DNA of 55,772 nucleotides, from positions 1 through 55,772 of the forward strand of contig CADATP010000007.1 in NCBI GenBank assembly GCA_902790935.1. Reading direction: 5' to 3'. Position numbers and translations under genes: made by a program. Positions 9,154 through 17,898 of the stretch are shown piece by piece (the first letter of the stretch is position 1; the number at the start of each line of letters is the position of its first letter). This DNA is from an uncultured Lachnospiraceae bacterium. Its GTDB lineage: Bacteria > Bacillota > Clostridia > Lachnospirales > Lachnospiraceae. The notes beneath the pieces were generated by a model. The model ran no database searches. It was not told the origin of the DNA and saw only the letters and a list, made by a program, of their open reading frames with translations.

Positions 9154-10341
9154 TCAATCGCCGAACAAATTGTAGATGATGATAAATGCAACGATAGCGA
9201 TAAGTATTGCGATGATGACCTTAATAGCGGAGATAGGTGACTTACCGCCTACCTTACCGGTCTGTCCGTTTACAACAAACTGGAAGACCTTTCCGTTAAA
9301 GGTAAAGCTACTCATCCAAACAGGAAGGAGCAGATACTTGTAGGTCATCTTGGAGAAAGCTACATCCATCTGGTGGATACGGCTGTCGTCTGCGTTATTG
9401 TTTTGCTCGATCTCTCTTAAGATGACGCTGTGGAGATGACTCTCAATCTGCTTTGTTGCGCTGTTCCAGCCTTCCTCAAGAGGAACGGTATAGCGCTCTG
9501 CAAGGAAGCCTGAAAGATACTCGGGTGAATAAACTTTATTGTCCCCTGTATCGAAAGGCTCGATAGACTTTAAAAACTTTTCGGTATGATTCTTGGAAGC
9601 ACAAACAAGCGCATCGTCGATAAATTCGCTGTGATGTCCTCTTGTGTCGTACCAGTCGGTTACCGTCCTTGTCTGGGTATGGCCGTCGCTGTCTCTATAG
9701 TGCTCTGTTCTTTCTATTCCGTATTCACCGGTATAATCGGTCTCAGTCTGTGCATCAAAGGTCCAGTAAGGAAGGTAGATTCCCTGGAAACTCTCCGCTT
9801 TCGCGCTCTTTTTCGCTGCATTCGGCGCAAAAAGCTTTCCTCCGATCCACTTTCTAAAGAGCTCTCCCGCCTGTTCCTGGGTAATCTTGAAAGGAACAAC
9901 TCCTCCGGGTGAAAGCGTACCTTTATCATCTGTAGCTTCCGTAACATGATTCGAGCCGCAGTAAGGGCATGTAGTCGAAAGGCTGTTTACATCCATAACG
10001 ATCTCAGCACCGCAATACTTACAGTTAAAGACCTTAGTAGCGGTACCCCAGTCTCTGTTGCCGGTCTTTTCGAGATTCTTTAAGTCAAGCTCGTTCTCAT
10101 CAGCCGCGCCTTCCTTTTGAACCTGTCCTACACCAACTATTTTCTTTGGAGCGCCCTCTTCTTCGGGCTTTGATGCATCCGGAATATCAACCTCCGTCTC
10201 GCAGTAAGGGCACTTAAGCTTTCCTACTGCTGCATTAAACTCCAGCGCAGCACCGCAAGAAGGACACTTTTTCTCCGTAGCGGACATCAGCTTCGCGGAA
10301 TCTTTTAATTCACCCGTGCTGTCCAATACCTGATCTGCCAT
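9154..10341 (-). CDS. Double zinc-ribbon, single-span membrane protein of unknown function
   Basis: A 395-residue protein of unknown role. It has two zinc ribbons: CPSCGAALEF...CPYC at about residues 26-47 and CKYCGAEI...CPYCG at about 107-128, the second of TFIIB/primosome type. A long mixed alpha/beta middle (about 150-360) follows, and the last 25 residues form one hydrophobic helix (AIKVIIAILIAIVAFIIIY) near the C-terminus, so it is probably tail-anchored with the ribbons in the cytosol. AGGAGG precedes the ATG. Such proteins are common in Clostridia, often annotated as 'TFIIB-type zinc ribbon' or 'helicase PriA-like', but no enzyme motif is visible here. It may follow glycogen phosphorylase in transcription. 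Confidence 0.8.
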   Translation of the reverse strand: MADQVLDSTGELKDSAKLMSATEKKCPSCGAALEFNAAVGKLKCPYCETEVDIPDASKPEEEGAPKKIVGVGQVQKEGAADENELDLKNLEKTGNRDWGTATKVFNCKYCGAEIVMDVNSLSTTCPYCGSNHVTEATDDKGTLSPGGVVPFKITQEQAGELFRKWIGGKLFAPNAAKKSAKAESFQGIYLPYWTFDAQTETDYTGEYGIERTEHYRDSDGHTQTRTVTDWYDTRGHHSEFIDDALVCASKNHTEKFLKSIEPFDTGDNKVYSPEYLSGFLAERYTVPLEEGWNSATKQIESHLHSVILREIEQNNNADDSRIHQMDVAFSKMTYKYLLLPVWMSSFTFNGKVFQFVVNGQTGKVGGKSPISAIKVIIAILIAIVAFIIIYNLFGD

Positions 10342-10399
10342 TTAAAAATACCTCCTGAAACTCTCCTTTTTAGAACAAAAACAATAGAATGCCAAATGA

Positions 10400-10454
10400 A
10401 AACCGCGACAAATGTATATTGCCGGCTAGGTCAATTATACATTAATCGCGGTTT
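10400..10454 (-). terminator. Long hairpin after glycogen phosphorylase
   Basis: Arms 10400-10418 and 10436-10454 pair over 19 positions with two mismatches (AAACCGCGA and AATGTATA blocks), with a 17-base loop. On the minus strand it lies just after the glycogen phosphorylase stop and is followed by TTTTCATTT, so a terminator is likely, though the U-tract is modest. Confidence 0.6.
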
Positions 10455-10491
10455 GTAGACAACTTGAAATGCAGTTAACCGAAATGCATTT

Positions 10492-12762
10492 CTATTTCAA
10501 TTTCCAGATATCTCTGTTGTACTCGGCGATGGTTCTGTCGCTGGAGAAGAAGCCGGCCTTTGCGATATTTACGAGAGCTTTCTTTTTCCACTCGGTTCTC
10601 TTTTCGTAATCCTTGAAGACCTTATCTTTTACCTTGATATAATCCTCGAGATCAAGGAGCGTCATAAACCAGTCCTTGTTAAGAAGTTCATTGTAAAGTC
10701 TTGTCAGGCTCTTCTTATTGCCCCTCTTAATTACCTCATCGCTTACGATAAAGTCAACGGCCTCCTTTATCACCTTGCTCTTATTGTAGAAATCCTTTGA
10801 GACATAATCAGCCTTTGCGTAGTGCTCGATAACAGCATCTGACTTCTCACCGAAGATATAGATATTGTCCTCTCCCACAAGGTCTCCGATCTCCACGTTA
10901 GCACCGTCGCTTGTTCCCAAGGTAACCGCACCGTTAAGCATAAACTTCATATTTCCGGTTCCTGAAGCTTCCTTTGAAGCAAGAGAGATCTGCTCGGAAA
11001 TATCGCAGGCGGGAATAAGCTTCTCAGCGTATGAAACGTTGTAGTTTTCTACCATTACAACCTTCATATACTTATTGACATCTGCGTCATTATTTACTAC
11101 ATCAGAAAGTACAAGGATCAGATGGATAATATCCTGTGCAATGATATACGCGGGTGCAGCCTTAGCTCCAAAGATGAAGGTAATCGGCCTCTTTGGAAGT
11201 TTTCCGCTCTTGATTTCAAGGTATTTGTGAATAATGTACAGCGCATTCATCTGCTGACGCTTGTACTCATGCATTCTCTTGACCTGAATATCAAAAATAG
11301 ATTCAGGATCGACATCCACCTTTTCCTTCTTCTTAAGGTACTCGGCAAGTGCCTTCTTTTTCTCCATTTTGATATCGGCGATAGCGTCGAGAACCTTTTT
11401 ATCGTCCTTAAACTCAAGGAGCTTTTCAAGCTCATCGGCATTCTTCTTGTATCCGGTTCCGATAGTCTTATCAAGAAGAGCGGTAAGCTCTCTGTTGCAG
11501 CTAAGGAGCCAGCGACGGAAGGTAATACCGTTTGTCTTGTTGTTGAACTTCTTGGGATAAATCTTGTAGAAGTTGTTAAGCTCAGTATCCTTCAAGATCT
11601 CTGTATGGATCGCCGCAACGCCGTTTACACTATATCCGTAGTGGATATCGATATGTGCCATGTGCACGCGCTTTTGCTTGTCGATTATCTGCACCGTAGG
11701 ATCGGAGTATTTAGCCTTAACCCTCTTGTCCAGTTCCTTAATAATAGGTATAAGCTGGGGTACTACTTCCTTTAAATAATCAAGCGGCCATTTTTCAAGA
11801 GCCTCGGCGAGGATTGTGTGGTTTGTATAAGCGCAGGTCTTTGATACAACGCTTATCGCCTCGTCCATCGTAAATCCTTCCTTCTTGGTAAGGATGCGGA
11901 TGAGCTCGGGGATAACCATCGTAGGATGGGTATCGTTTATCTGAATTGCGACATACTTGTCAAGTTTATGAAGATCGTGTCCTTTTGCCTTCTCCTCAGC
12001 GATTATAAGCTGAGCGGCATTTGATACCATAAAGTACTCCTGATAGATTCTGAGGAGATTTCCGTCCTTGTCCGAATCATCGGGGTAAAGGAAGAGAGTA
12101 AGGTTTTTGTCCACCTGTGTCTTGTCGAAGCTGATTCCTTTAGTTACAAGGCTCTCGTCAATTGACTTGATATCAAAGAGATGAAGTTTATTTTTTCCGT
12201 TCTCGTATCCAACGACATCGATGTCATAAAGCACAGAGGTGACTGTTCCGCTTCCGAACTTTACTTTAAAGGTTGTTCCTGTCTTGCGAAGCCAGGACTC
12301 GTCCTCTATCCAGTCGTTCTTCTCAGCAGTCTGCATCTTCTTTTTAAATACCTGCTTAAAGAGACCGTAATGATAATTAAGTCCGATTCCGTCTCCCGGG
12401 AGGCCTAAAGTTGCGATTGAATCAAGGAAGCAGGCAGCAAGACGTCCGAGTCCGCCGTTTCCGAGGGAAGGTTCCGGCTCGGCATCCTCTATCTTAGAAA
12501 GATCCTTGCCATTTGCGGCAAGAAGATCCTTTAATTCATCATAAATTCCAAGATTGATAAGATTATTGGATAGGAGCTTTCCAATAAGGAATTCCATAGA
12601 GATATAATAGACCTTACGTTTTCCGTCATTTGTCTTGACGGCGTCCATACGATCCTTGGTAAGCTGTAAGACTGCATCATAAAGCTGGGTATTGTTACAG
12701 CCCTTAATAGTCTTTCCATAAAGCTTTTTGGTAAGTGAAGTAAGTTCCTGCTCGAGTGCCAT
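10492..12762 (-). CDS. glgP: Glycogen/alpha-glucan phosphorylase
   Basis: A 756-residue PLP enzyme of family GT35 that releases glucose 1-phosphate from the non-reducing ends of glycogen or maltodextrin. The start at 12762 (MALEQELTS) is preferred over an upstream in-frame ATG at 12795 because AAGGAG sits directly before it. Hallmarks include the N-terminal [25 protein letters not shown], and the PLP lysine (Lys606) in [15 protein letters not shown]. The promoter has two GAAAACGTTTTC sites. Glycogen is a common store in this group, and the product feeds the same glucose 1-phosphate pool as cellobiose phosphorylase. Confidence 0.96.
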   Translation of the reverse strand: MALEQELTSLTKKLYGKTIKGCNNTQLYDAVLQLTKDRMDAVKTNDGKRKVYYISMEFLIGKLLSNNLINLGIYDELKDLLAANGKDLSKIEDAEPEPSLGNGGLGRLAACFLDSIATLGLPGDGIGLNYHYGLFKQVFKKKMQTAEKNDWIEDESWLRKTGTTFKVKFGSGTVTSVLYDIDVVGYENGKNKLHLFDIKSIDESLVTKGISFDKTQVDKNLTLFLYPDDSDKDGNLLRIYQEYFMVSNAAQLIIAEEKAKGHDLHKLDKYVAIQINDTHPTMVIPELIRILTKKEGFTMDEAISVVSKTCAYTNHTILAEALEKWPLDYLKEVVPQLIPIIKELDKRVKAKYSDPTVQIIDKQKRVHMAHIDIHYGYSVNGVAAIHTEILKDTELNNFYKIYPKKFNNKTNGITFRRWLLSCNRELTALLDKTIGTGYKKNADELEKLLEFKDDKKVLDAIADIKMEKKKALAEYLKKKEKVDVDPESIFDIQVKRMHEYKRQQMNALYIIHKYLEIKSGKLPKRPITFIFGAKAAPAYIIAQDIIHLILVLSDVVNNDADVNKYMKVVMVENYNVSYAEKLIPACDISEQISLASKEASGTGNMKFMLNGAVTLGTSDGANVEIGDLVGEDNIYIFGEKSDAVIEHYAKADYVSKDFYNKSKVIKEAVDFIVSDEVIKRGNKKSLTRLYNELLNKDWFMTLLDLEDYIKVKDKVFKDYEKRTEWKKKALVNIAKAGFFSSDRTIAEYNRDIWKLK

Positions 12763-12795
12763 ATTTCTCCTTCCTAACGGATAAGATAACCGCAT

Positions 12796-12876
12796 TAAAA
12801 ACGTTTTCCTAGGGGATCTGAATATAAGATATCACACTGAAAAACGAATTGCAAGAACTTTTAGAAAACGTTTTCC
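12796..12876 (-). promoter_or_regulatory. glgP promoter bracketed by two LacI/cre-type operators
   Basis: On the minus strand: -35 TTGCAA (12849-12854), 17-base spacer, -10 TATCTT (12826-12831). One CG-centred palindrome overlaps the upstream side (12863-12876, GGAAAACGTTTTCT) and a second lies downstream of the start (12796-12809, GGAAAACGTTTTTA). Their centres are 67 bases apart. They resemble both the local LacI operator and the CcpA cre consensus, so the regulator is not settled. Confidence 0.7.
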
Positions 12877-12911
12877 GAAAATTTCCCGATTTGGTTTATA
12901 TGCTCTCTTTT

Positions 12912-13670
12912 TTAGCAAATCACATAATACACGCCTTCAGGGTCTGAAAAGCTTTTGATCCGTACTCCAAAAACCTTTTCTATGATCCCGCTCTCAAGTA
13001 TATCAGCAGGAGTCCCCTTAAAAACTATCTTTCTATCGTTCATCACGACGATCTCGTCTGAGATATTTAGAGCGCTTAGGATATCGTGAAGTACAAGTAC
13101 GACAGTCTTCCCCTCATCCCGGAGCCTTCTGTACAATCCAAGGATTTTTCTTTGACCCTGTATATCTAGAAAAGTAGTAGGCTCGTCCGCTATCATATAT
13201 TCGCATTCCTGGGCCAGAGAAAGAGCGAAAAAGCTGCGCTGCCTGACTCCTCCGGACAAAACATCCACAGGAACTTTTTCGTACTTTTTTACGTCGGATA
13301 CTTCCATCGCTTTCTCTACCGCCTCCTTATCCCGAGCCGACATACTTCGCGCAAATCCAAGATAAGGGAATCTTCCGTGAGATACAAGAAGCCCTGTAGA
13401 TATTGATGGAATCGTATTTCTAACCTGTGGCAAAAAGGAAAGGATCCTTCCTCTCTTTTTAGGATCAAAGGATAAGTAATCCTCCCCATCCAAAAGTATC
13501 TTTCCCTTACTTACCCGTACCGACCCGTTTAAGGCGCTGACAAGGCTTGTCTTTCCGCATCCGTTGGGGCCGATTATCGTCGTAAGCTTTCCCTCTTTGA
13601 ACTCTATATTTATGTCCGAAAGAATCTTCTCGCCTCCGGCAATGATATCAACATTTTCATATTTAAGCAT
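12912..13670 (-). CDS. Iron/tetrapyrrole ABC transporter ATPase (FecE/BtuD type)
   Basis: A 252-residue ABC ATPase: Walker A GPNGCGKTS, Q-loop in FLPQVRN, signature LSGGVRQRSFFALSLA, Walker B YMIADEPTTFLD, switch His in VLVLHDI. The layout fits ATPases that pair with FecCD-type permeases for iron-siderophore, haem or corrinoid uptake. It overlaps the permease gene by 8 bases and is the last gene of the metY-sir-hcy operon. The cargo is not readable; the siroheme gene in the same operon points to iron or a tetrapyrrole. Confidence 0.92.
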   Translation of the reverse strand: MLKYENVDIIAGGEKILSDINIEFKEGKLTTIIGPNGCGKTSLVSALNGSVRVSKGKILLDGEDYLSFDPKKRGRILSFLPQVRNTIPSISTGLLVSHGRFPYLGFARSMSARDKEAVEKAMEVSDVKKYEKVPVDVLSGGVRQRSFFALSLAQECEYMIADEPTTFLDIQGQRKILGLYRRLRDEGKTVVLVLHDILSALNISDEIVVMNDRKIVFKGTPADILESGIIEKVFGVRIKSFSDPEGVYYVIC

Positions 13671-14694
13671 GCAGCCTTCGTCCCCCTTTCTTTCTAAGTA
13701 TCAGATACATAAAGAAAGGTCCGCCGACAAAGGACATTATTATTCCCGTGGGAAGCTCGTAGGGTGCAAAGAGTATTCTGCTCAAAAGATCGCAGAGCAT
13801 TACAAAGCTTCCGCCCAAAAGAGCGCTGCAGGGAATCAGGAATCTTGCATCGTTTCCAAAGAGTTTTCTGCAGATATGGGGAACAATCAGTCCTGCAAAG
13901 CTTAAAATCCCGCCGAAGCTTACGACACATCCGGCGAGGATACTTGATATGACTAAAAGCAGGAACCTTGCAAGAGATACCCGCATACCAAGGGATGCCG
14001 CAACATTATCTCCCAGTCCGAGAAGGTTAAGGGGTCTCGATAAAAGAACAGCAAAGATGAAACCGGTGGTTATTCCTATGCTCGGGAGCGCTATGGATTT
14101 AAACGTGACTCCACTCAGATTTCCCATCAAAAAGGAATTGATATTGATGATGATATCCGTATTAAGTGTTTTGATCAGATTTATCCCCGCGGATAAAAAG
14201 CTGGAAACCGTAATACCGGCGAGGATTATTGTTATACGGGAGGTATCTGAAAAGTAGGCCAGTACGAATATAGAAAGAGTTGCGATTAGGGCTCCGAAAA
14301 AAGCAAATACCGGCTGCGCCCAGACCTTACCGGGAAAGAGTAGCAAGGAAAGCATTACAAAAAATCCGGCGCCGCTTCCGACGCCGATTGTATTTGGACT
14401 GGCTAATGCATTGTTCATTACACCCTGGAGTATTACTCCGGCTACAGATAACCCGATTCCGGCGAGCAGTCCGCCGATTACTCTCGGAAGTCTGATATTT
14501 CGGATTATAATAATCGTTTTTTGCGGTATATCTCCCGCGTCATTTAGCTTGCCGTCTTTAATGAGCGCTCTGAAGATATCCGTTGGTGATATCTTGACGC
14601 TTCCCAAAGAAAGGCAAAGGATAAATAATATAAAAAGAAGAGCAAAGAGGACCGCGATCATGATGCCTTTGTTTTTAATGTTTATCTTAGCCAT
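13663..14694 (-). CDS. FecCD-family ABC permease
   Basis: A 343-residue permease with about ten hydrophobic segments. Family motifs are clear: RLPRVIGGLLAGIGLSVAGV near residue 65, GVILQGVMNNALASPNTIGV after it, and FAGLIVPHICRK towards the C-terminus. FecCD permeases form homodimers or heterodimers with a FecE-type ATPase; only one permease gene is present, so a homodimer is inferred. It overlaps the ATPase gene and lies 21 bases after the precorrin-2 dehydrogenase gene. The binding protein is encoded at 15327. Confidence 0.94.
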   Translation of the reverse strand: MAKINIKNKGIMIAVLFALLFILFILCLSLGSVKISPTDIFRALIKDGKLNDAGDIPQKTIIIIRNIRLPRVIGGLLAGIGLSVAGVILQGVMNNALASPNTIGVGSGAGFFVMLSLLLFPGKVWAQPVFAFFGALIATLSIFVLAYFSDTSRITIILAGITVSSFLSAGINLIKTLNTDIIININSFLMGNLSGVTFKSIALPSIGITTGFIFAVLLSRPLNLLGLGDNVAASLGMRVSLARFLLLVISSILAGCVVSFGGILSFAGLIVPHICRKLFGNDARFLIPCSALLGGSFVMLCDLLSRILFAPYELPTGIIMSFVGGPFFMYLILRKKGGRRLHA

Positions 14695-14715
14695 TTGCTC
14701 TCCTTTCTATCAATG

Positions 14716-15324
14716 TTAAACAGATTTCAAGATGCCCTGTAATTCCTCGTCCTTAAGGCCTCTTCCAAGTCTAAGGCACTCTGCTCCGGCGGCTTTAAAT
14801 ATTCTATGCCTAACCGTTGGATCCGAAATCTTTTCCTTTACGTAAGGTCTTATGCCTGCTAAATAGTCGAGGATCTCTTCTATATCATCAGGTATTACCT
14901 TTTCGAATTCCTTACGTAAGTGTACTGCGACAGCAGGGCTTGCGCCGGAGCTTGTAATTCCGGCTACGAGCTTCCCCCGCTTTACTACCGATGGAAAAAT
15001 AAAATCGCAAAGATCCTGATTGTCCACAACATTAACAGGGACCTTTTGGGCTCTGCATATTTTATATATTTCCTCATTTATCGTCCGGTTTCCGGTTGCC
15101 GCTATGCAGTAATCCGCGCCGCTTAAATCGGCAGGCGTAAAATCTTTTCTTATACAATTAACAAAAGTATATTCTTCAATTTCAGGAAGTATATCGGGCG
15201 CTATAAGATTTAGATCAGCTCCGAAACCGGCAAGAGCTTCGACCTTTTCAAGCGCTATCTTTCCGCCCCCGATTATTACACCTTTTTTTCCACTTAGTTC
15301 AAAGAAAAACGGAAATACCGACAC
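14716..15324 (-). CDS. Precorrin-2 dehydrogenase (siroheme synthesis)
   Basis: A 202-residue protein matching the N-terminal (Met8p/SirC) half of CysG. The Rossmann motif VIIGGGKIALEKVEAL is at residues 16-31, and the conserved NVVDNQDLCDFIFPS and GITSSGASPAVA segments follow. It oxidises precorrin-2 to sirohydrochlorin with NAD+ and may also insert iron. Siroheme is the cofactor of the sulfite reductase encoded at 18272 in the same operon. The start is GTG at 15324, two bases after the upstream stop, with GGAG in the end of the previous gene, indicating translational coupling. The methyltransferase half (CobA) is absent from the window. Confidence 0.92.
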   Translation of the reverse strand: MSVFPFFFELSGKKGVIIGGGKIALEKVEALAGFGADLNLIAPDILPEIEEYTFVNCIRKDFTPADLSGADYCIAATGNRTINEEIYKICRAQKVPVNVVDNQDLCDFIFPSVVKRGKLVAGITSSGASPAVAVHLRKEFEKVIPDDIEEILDYLAGIRPYVKEKISDPTVRHRIFKAAGAECLRLGRGLKDEELQGILKSV

Positions 15325-15326
15325 TT

Positions 15327-16382
15327 TTATTCTCCGTATAAAATATTTGCAAGTTTCTCGTAAGCCTCACCCCAGCGGGCATTGGGCTTTGAATTGTAAA
15401 GCTCTTTTTCAATCTCGAAATATCTGCCGCTTTTTACGGCAGAGAGCTCCGACCAGGCGGGATTGTTGCTGAGAAGATCGGCTACATTTGCAAGAGCTGC
15501 TTCCTTATCCTCTCCCTGAGTAGTAACAAAGATATAATCCGGATCAGCCGCAACGATTGCCTCGAGACTCAAGTCGTCAAGCAGCGCAGTATCACCATCG
15601 GCTATATTTATAGCACCCAAGTCAGCAAGGATCTCTCCTCCCACAGTTCCTTCGCTGCCCTTTGCCTTTACTGAGCTTGCGGCAGCTCTGATAAATAATA
15701 CAGTAGGAGCCTTTTCACCTCCGGCGAGCTTAGCATCAAGATCCTGTTTTGCCTTTTCCCTGATATCATCGATAGCTGCTGCAACAGAAGTGCCGTACTT
15801 TTCGTAGTTTTCTGTATTTCCGGTAATCCTTGTGCATATTCCAAGCATATTTAAATAATCATCAAAGTTAGATACTTCAAAGTAAGCAAAGGGTACTCCG
15901 CTCGTCTCGAAGGTATCAAGGAGCTCTACCTGAGCTGACGTACCTGCGCTTGCGATGATAAAATCAGGCTCTGCCTCAAAAAGCTTTTCAAGATCAGGTT
16001 CCATAAAGCTTCCGACATTAACAGTCGTCTCTGAAAGCCCTAAGTCAAATGATGTCCAGGCATCCTTTACAGTAACGGCAACCTCCCCTCCTGCAAGGGT
16101 CCAGACATCAGCAAAGCTTCCAAGAAGGACAGCAACCTTCTTTGGACTCTCCACAGTAACCTGACGGCCGAGGGCGTCGGTAAAGGATACAGGTCCTGAG
16201 ACTTCTTCAATGTTTTCCCCCTCAGGTTTTGCTTTGGTATTTTCCTCAGCTTCACCGGTTACAGCAGTCTCCTCTACTGCAGCAATCTCCCCCTCTTCAC
16301 TCACCGGCTGCTGCTTTCCGCAACCTGCTGCAGCAAAAATTACAGTCGCGCTTAATAGTAATGATACGATCAATTTTTTCAT
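15327..16382 (-). CDS. FecB/BtuF-type substrate-binding lipoprotein
   Basis: A 351-residue binding protein with a lipoprotein signal (MKKLIVSLLLSATVIFAAAG, lipobox Cys21), an acidic linker to about residue 60, then a two-lobed class III binding fold with the usual start FTDALGRQVTVESPKKVAVL. The C-terminal Arg-Trp-Gly motif (NARWGEAYEKLANILY) is also typical. It delivers a chelate to the FecCD/FecE system encoded downstream. Ligand unknown: iron chelate, haem or corrinoid. It is 14 bases after the JAMM protease gene and is followed immediately by the siroheme gene. Confidence 0.9.
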   Translation of the reverse strand: MKKLIVSLLLSATVIFAAAGCGKQQPVSEEGEIAAVEETAVTGEAEENTKAKPEGENIEEVSGPVSFTDALGRQVTVESPKKVAVLLGSFADVWTLAGGEVAVTVKDAWTSFDLGLSETTVNVGSFMEPDLEKLFEAEPDFIIASAGTSAQVELLDTFETSGVPFAYFEVSNFDDYLNMLGICTRITGNTENYEKYGTSVAAAIDDIREKAKQDLDAKLAGGEKAPTVLFIRAAASSVKAKGSEGTVGGEILADLGAINIADGDTALLDDLSLEAIVAADPDYIFVTTQGEDKEAALANVADLLSNNPAWSELSAVKSGRYFEIEKELYNSKPNARWGEAYEKLANILYGE

Positions 16383-16396
16383 AATCTTTTTCCGTT

Positions 16397-16828
16397 CTAA
16401 TAATAATACTTTTCAGAGAACATCCTCAGGTCCTCTTTTGTCACTTCCCCGTTCTCTACATGAAACGAGTTAAGGACAGGGTTTTTCGCCATAAGCGAAA
16501 GGATAAAATAGCTTGCATTCTTATCGTAAGAAAGCCTTATATCTTCCTCGGAAGGTCTTGAGGGAGATTCGGGATGAGAATGCCAGTTTCCGAGAGGCTT
16601 GTAACCATTGGCACGCATATCCTTTACCGCTTCGAGCTGCTCTTTGGGATCCATAGTGAAATGATCCTCGGCATGGTCTATATTGGTAAGATAATATACC
16701 TTCTCAACCTTTTTCCCGTTTTCGTCTTCGCTTCCCGCAATAAGGCCGCACGCCTCCTCGGGGAGATGCTCCCTTGCATACTCTACTATTTCGTCATAAA
16801 GGTGGTAGTCTATTCTGACAATTCCCAT
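16397..16828 (-). CDS. hcyD: JAMM metalloprotease, HcyD-like sulfur-carrier processing enzyme
   Basis: A 143-residue MPN/Mov34 protein of the bacterial Mec+/QbsD/HcyD group. The JAMM zinc motif is complete: Glu25 in PEEACG, then His83-Ser84-His85-x7-Ser93-x2-Asp96 (HSHPESPSRPSEED). Such enzymes trim residues after the GG of ubiquitin-like sulfur carriers and, in the HcyS pathway, also release homocysteine from the carrier. The carrier in this operon has an extra C-terminal residue that needs exactly such a protease. It lies 24 bases after the adenylyltransferase gene. The family is certain; the HcyD role is inferred from the neighbours. Confidence 0.9.
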   Translation of the reverse strand: MGIVRIDYHLYDEIVEYAREHLPEEACGLIAGSEDENGKKVEKVYYLTNIDHAEDHFTMDPKEQLEAVKDMRANGYKPLGNWHSHPESPSRPSEEDIRLSYDKNASYFILSLMAKNPVLNSFHVENGEVTKEDLRMFSEKYYY

Positions 16829-16852
16829 CTTGTTTCCTCGTCTTTCTAGGCT

Positions 16853-17671
16853 TCAATGTCCGCCCGGTTTGAATTCACAAGCTGCCTGCTCGTAATCGAT
16901 AGGCTCTAAGATTGTCGGATTATCTCCGCAAACCGGGCACTTATGTGTATCGGCAGGGAGCTTGATCTTATGAAACTCCATAGTAAGGGCATCGTAAGTA
17001 AGAAGATAACCGGTAAGAAGATTTCCGACTCCGATTATATACTTTACCGCTTCCATAGCCTGAAGGCTTCCGATAACACCGCCCATAGCGCCGATAACTC
17101 CGGCCTGCTTACAGGTAGGAACAGCATCCTTCGGCGGGGGATTCTTGAATACGCAGCGGTAGCAGGGTCCCTGACCGGGTACATAAGTCATAAGCTGTCC
17201 CTTAAAGCGGATGATTCCCGCATGTGAAAAAGGCTTTTTCTCGATTACGCAGGCATCATTTATCAAAAACTTTGCAGGAAAGTTGTCAGTCCCGTCGATA
17301 ATGAAATCATACTCGCGTATGAGCTCCCTGATATTGGTAGAATCCACGAACATATGGTAAGTTTTTACTTCCACATCCGGGTTCATAGCGTTCATAGTCT
17401 CTTTTGCGGATTGTACCTTAGGCTTACCTACGTCAGCTGTTCCGTGGATGATCTGGCGCTGAAGGTTTGAAAGATCTACCTCGTCAGCATCAACAATGCC
17501 AATGGTTCCCACACCTGCTGCCGCAAGATACATTGCTGCAGGGGCTCCGAGTCCGCCGGCTCCGACGATGAGAACCTTTGCGTTAAGGAGCTTCTTCTGG
17601 CCCTTTGCGCCCACCTCTTTTAATATGATATGCCTTGAGTAACGCTCAAGCTGTTCATCTGTAAGTGCCAT
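16853..17671 (-). CDS. hcyF: E1-like adenylyltransferase for the sulfur carrier (ThiF/MoeB/HcyF)
   Basis: A 272-residue ThiF/MoeB enzyme that adenylates the C-terminal glycine of the carrier with ATP. Visible: the N-terminal RYSRHIILKEVGAKGQKKL, nucleotide loop VGAGGLGAP (36-44), NLQRQIIHG, the Asp-containing IDGTDNFPAKF, and two CxxC pairs for zinc (CYRC and CPVC). The start at 17671 is chosen over an ATG two codons upstream because the GGAGG is then correctly spaced. The start codon shares one base with the stop of the carrier gene (TAATG), and its RBS lies inside the carrier's GGG codons, so the two are tightly coupled. Confidence 0.93.
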   Translation of the reverse strand: MALTDEQLERYSRHIILKEVGAKGQKKLLNAKVLIVGAGGLGAPAAMYLAAAGVGTIGIVDADEVDLSNLQRQIIHGTADVGKPKVQSAKETMNAMNPDVEVKTYHMFVDSTNIRELIREYDFIIDGTDNFPAKFLINDACVIEKKPFSHAGIIRFKGQLMTYVPGQGPCYRCVFKNPPPKDAVPTCKQAGVIGAMGGVIGSLQAMEAVKYIIGVGNLLTGYLLTYDALTMEFHKIKLPADTHKCPVCGDNPTILEPIDYEQAACEFKPGGH

Positions 17672-17877
17672 TAGCATCCACCTCCCATGAAGTAGAGGAA
17701 CTCAACATTGTCCCCTTCCTTTAAAACGGTAGTCGCCTTTTTATCAGCCTCAACAAACTCCTCATTTATCGATACGGTTACATACTCCGGCATCTCTACG
17801 TTTTCAAGTTCGAGAAGCTCGGGAAGTGTAAGCCCGTCTTTGTATTCCTTCTTTTCTCCTGCAACTGTAATTGTCAT
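17671..17877 (-). CDS. hcyS: ThiS/MoaD-like sulfur carrier protein with extra C-terminal Cys (HcyS-like)
   Basis: A 68-residue beta-grasp protein from MTITVAGEKKEY to a C-terminus FLYFMGGGC. ThiS-type carriers end in GG; here a Cys follows, so the carrier must be trimmed before adenylation, and a JAMM protease is encoded two genes downstream. The start at 17877 is supported by GGAGG eight bases before it; a longer frame to 17976 only translates a hairpin repeat and is rejected. With no thiG, thiH or moaE nearby, a thiamine or molybdopterin role is unlikely. Linked metY and sulfite reductase point to thiocarboxylate-dependent homocysteine synthesis. Confidence 0.9.
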   Translation of the reverse strand: MTITVAGEKKEYKDGLTLPELLELENVEMPEYVTVSINEEFVEADKKATTVLKEGDNVEFLYFMGGGC

Positions 17878-17898
17878 TTCATAATCCTCCATATTTTT

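Noticed and set aside
12763-12795. Longer glycogen phosphorylase start at 12795
   Set aside because: Adds residues unlike the family N-terminus, would start at the edge of an operator, and lacks an RBS.
16853-17877. Thiamine (ThiS/ThiF) or molybdopterin (MoaD/MoeB) synthesis genes
   Set aside because: No thiG, thiH, moaE or other pathway genes nearby, while metY, sulfite reductase and a JAMM protease are in the same operon.
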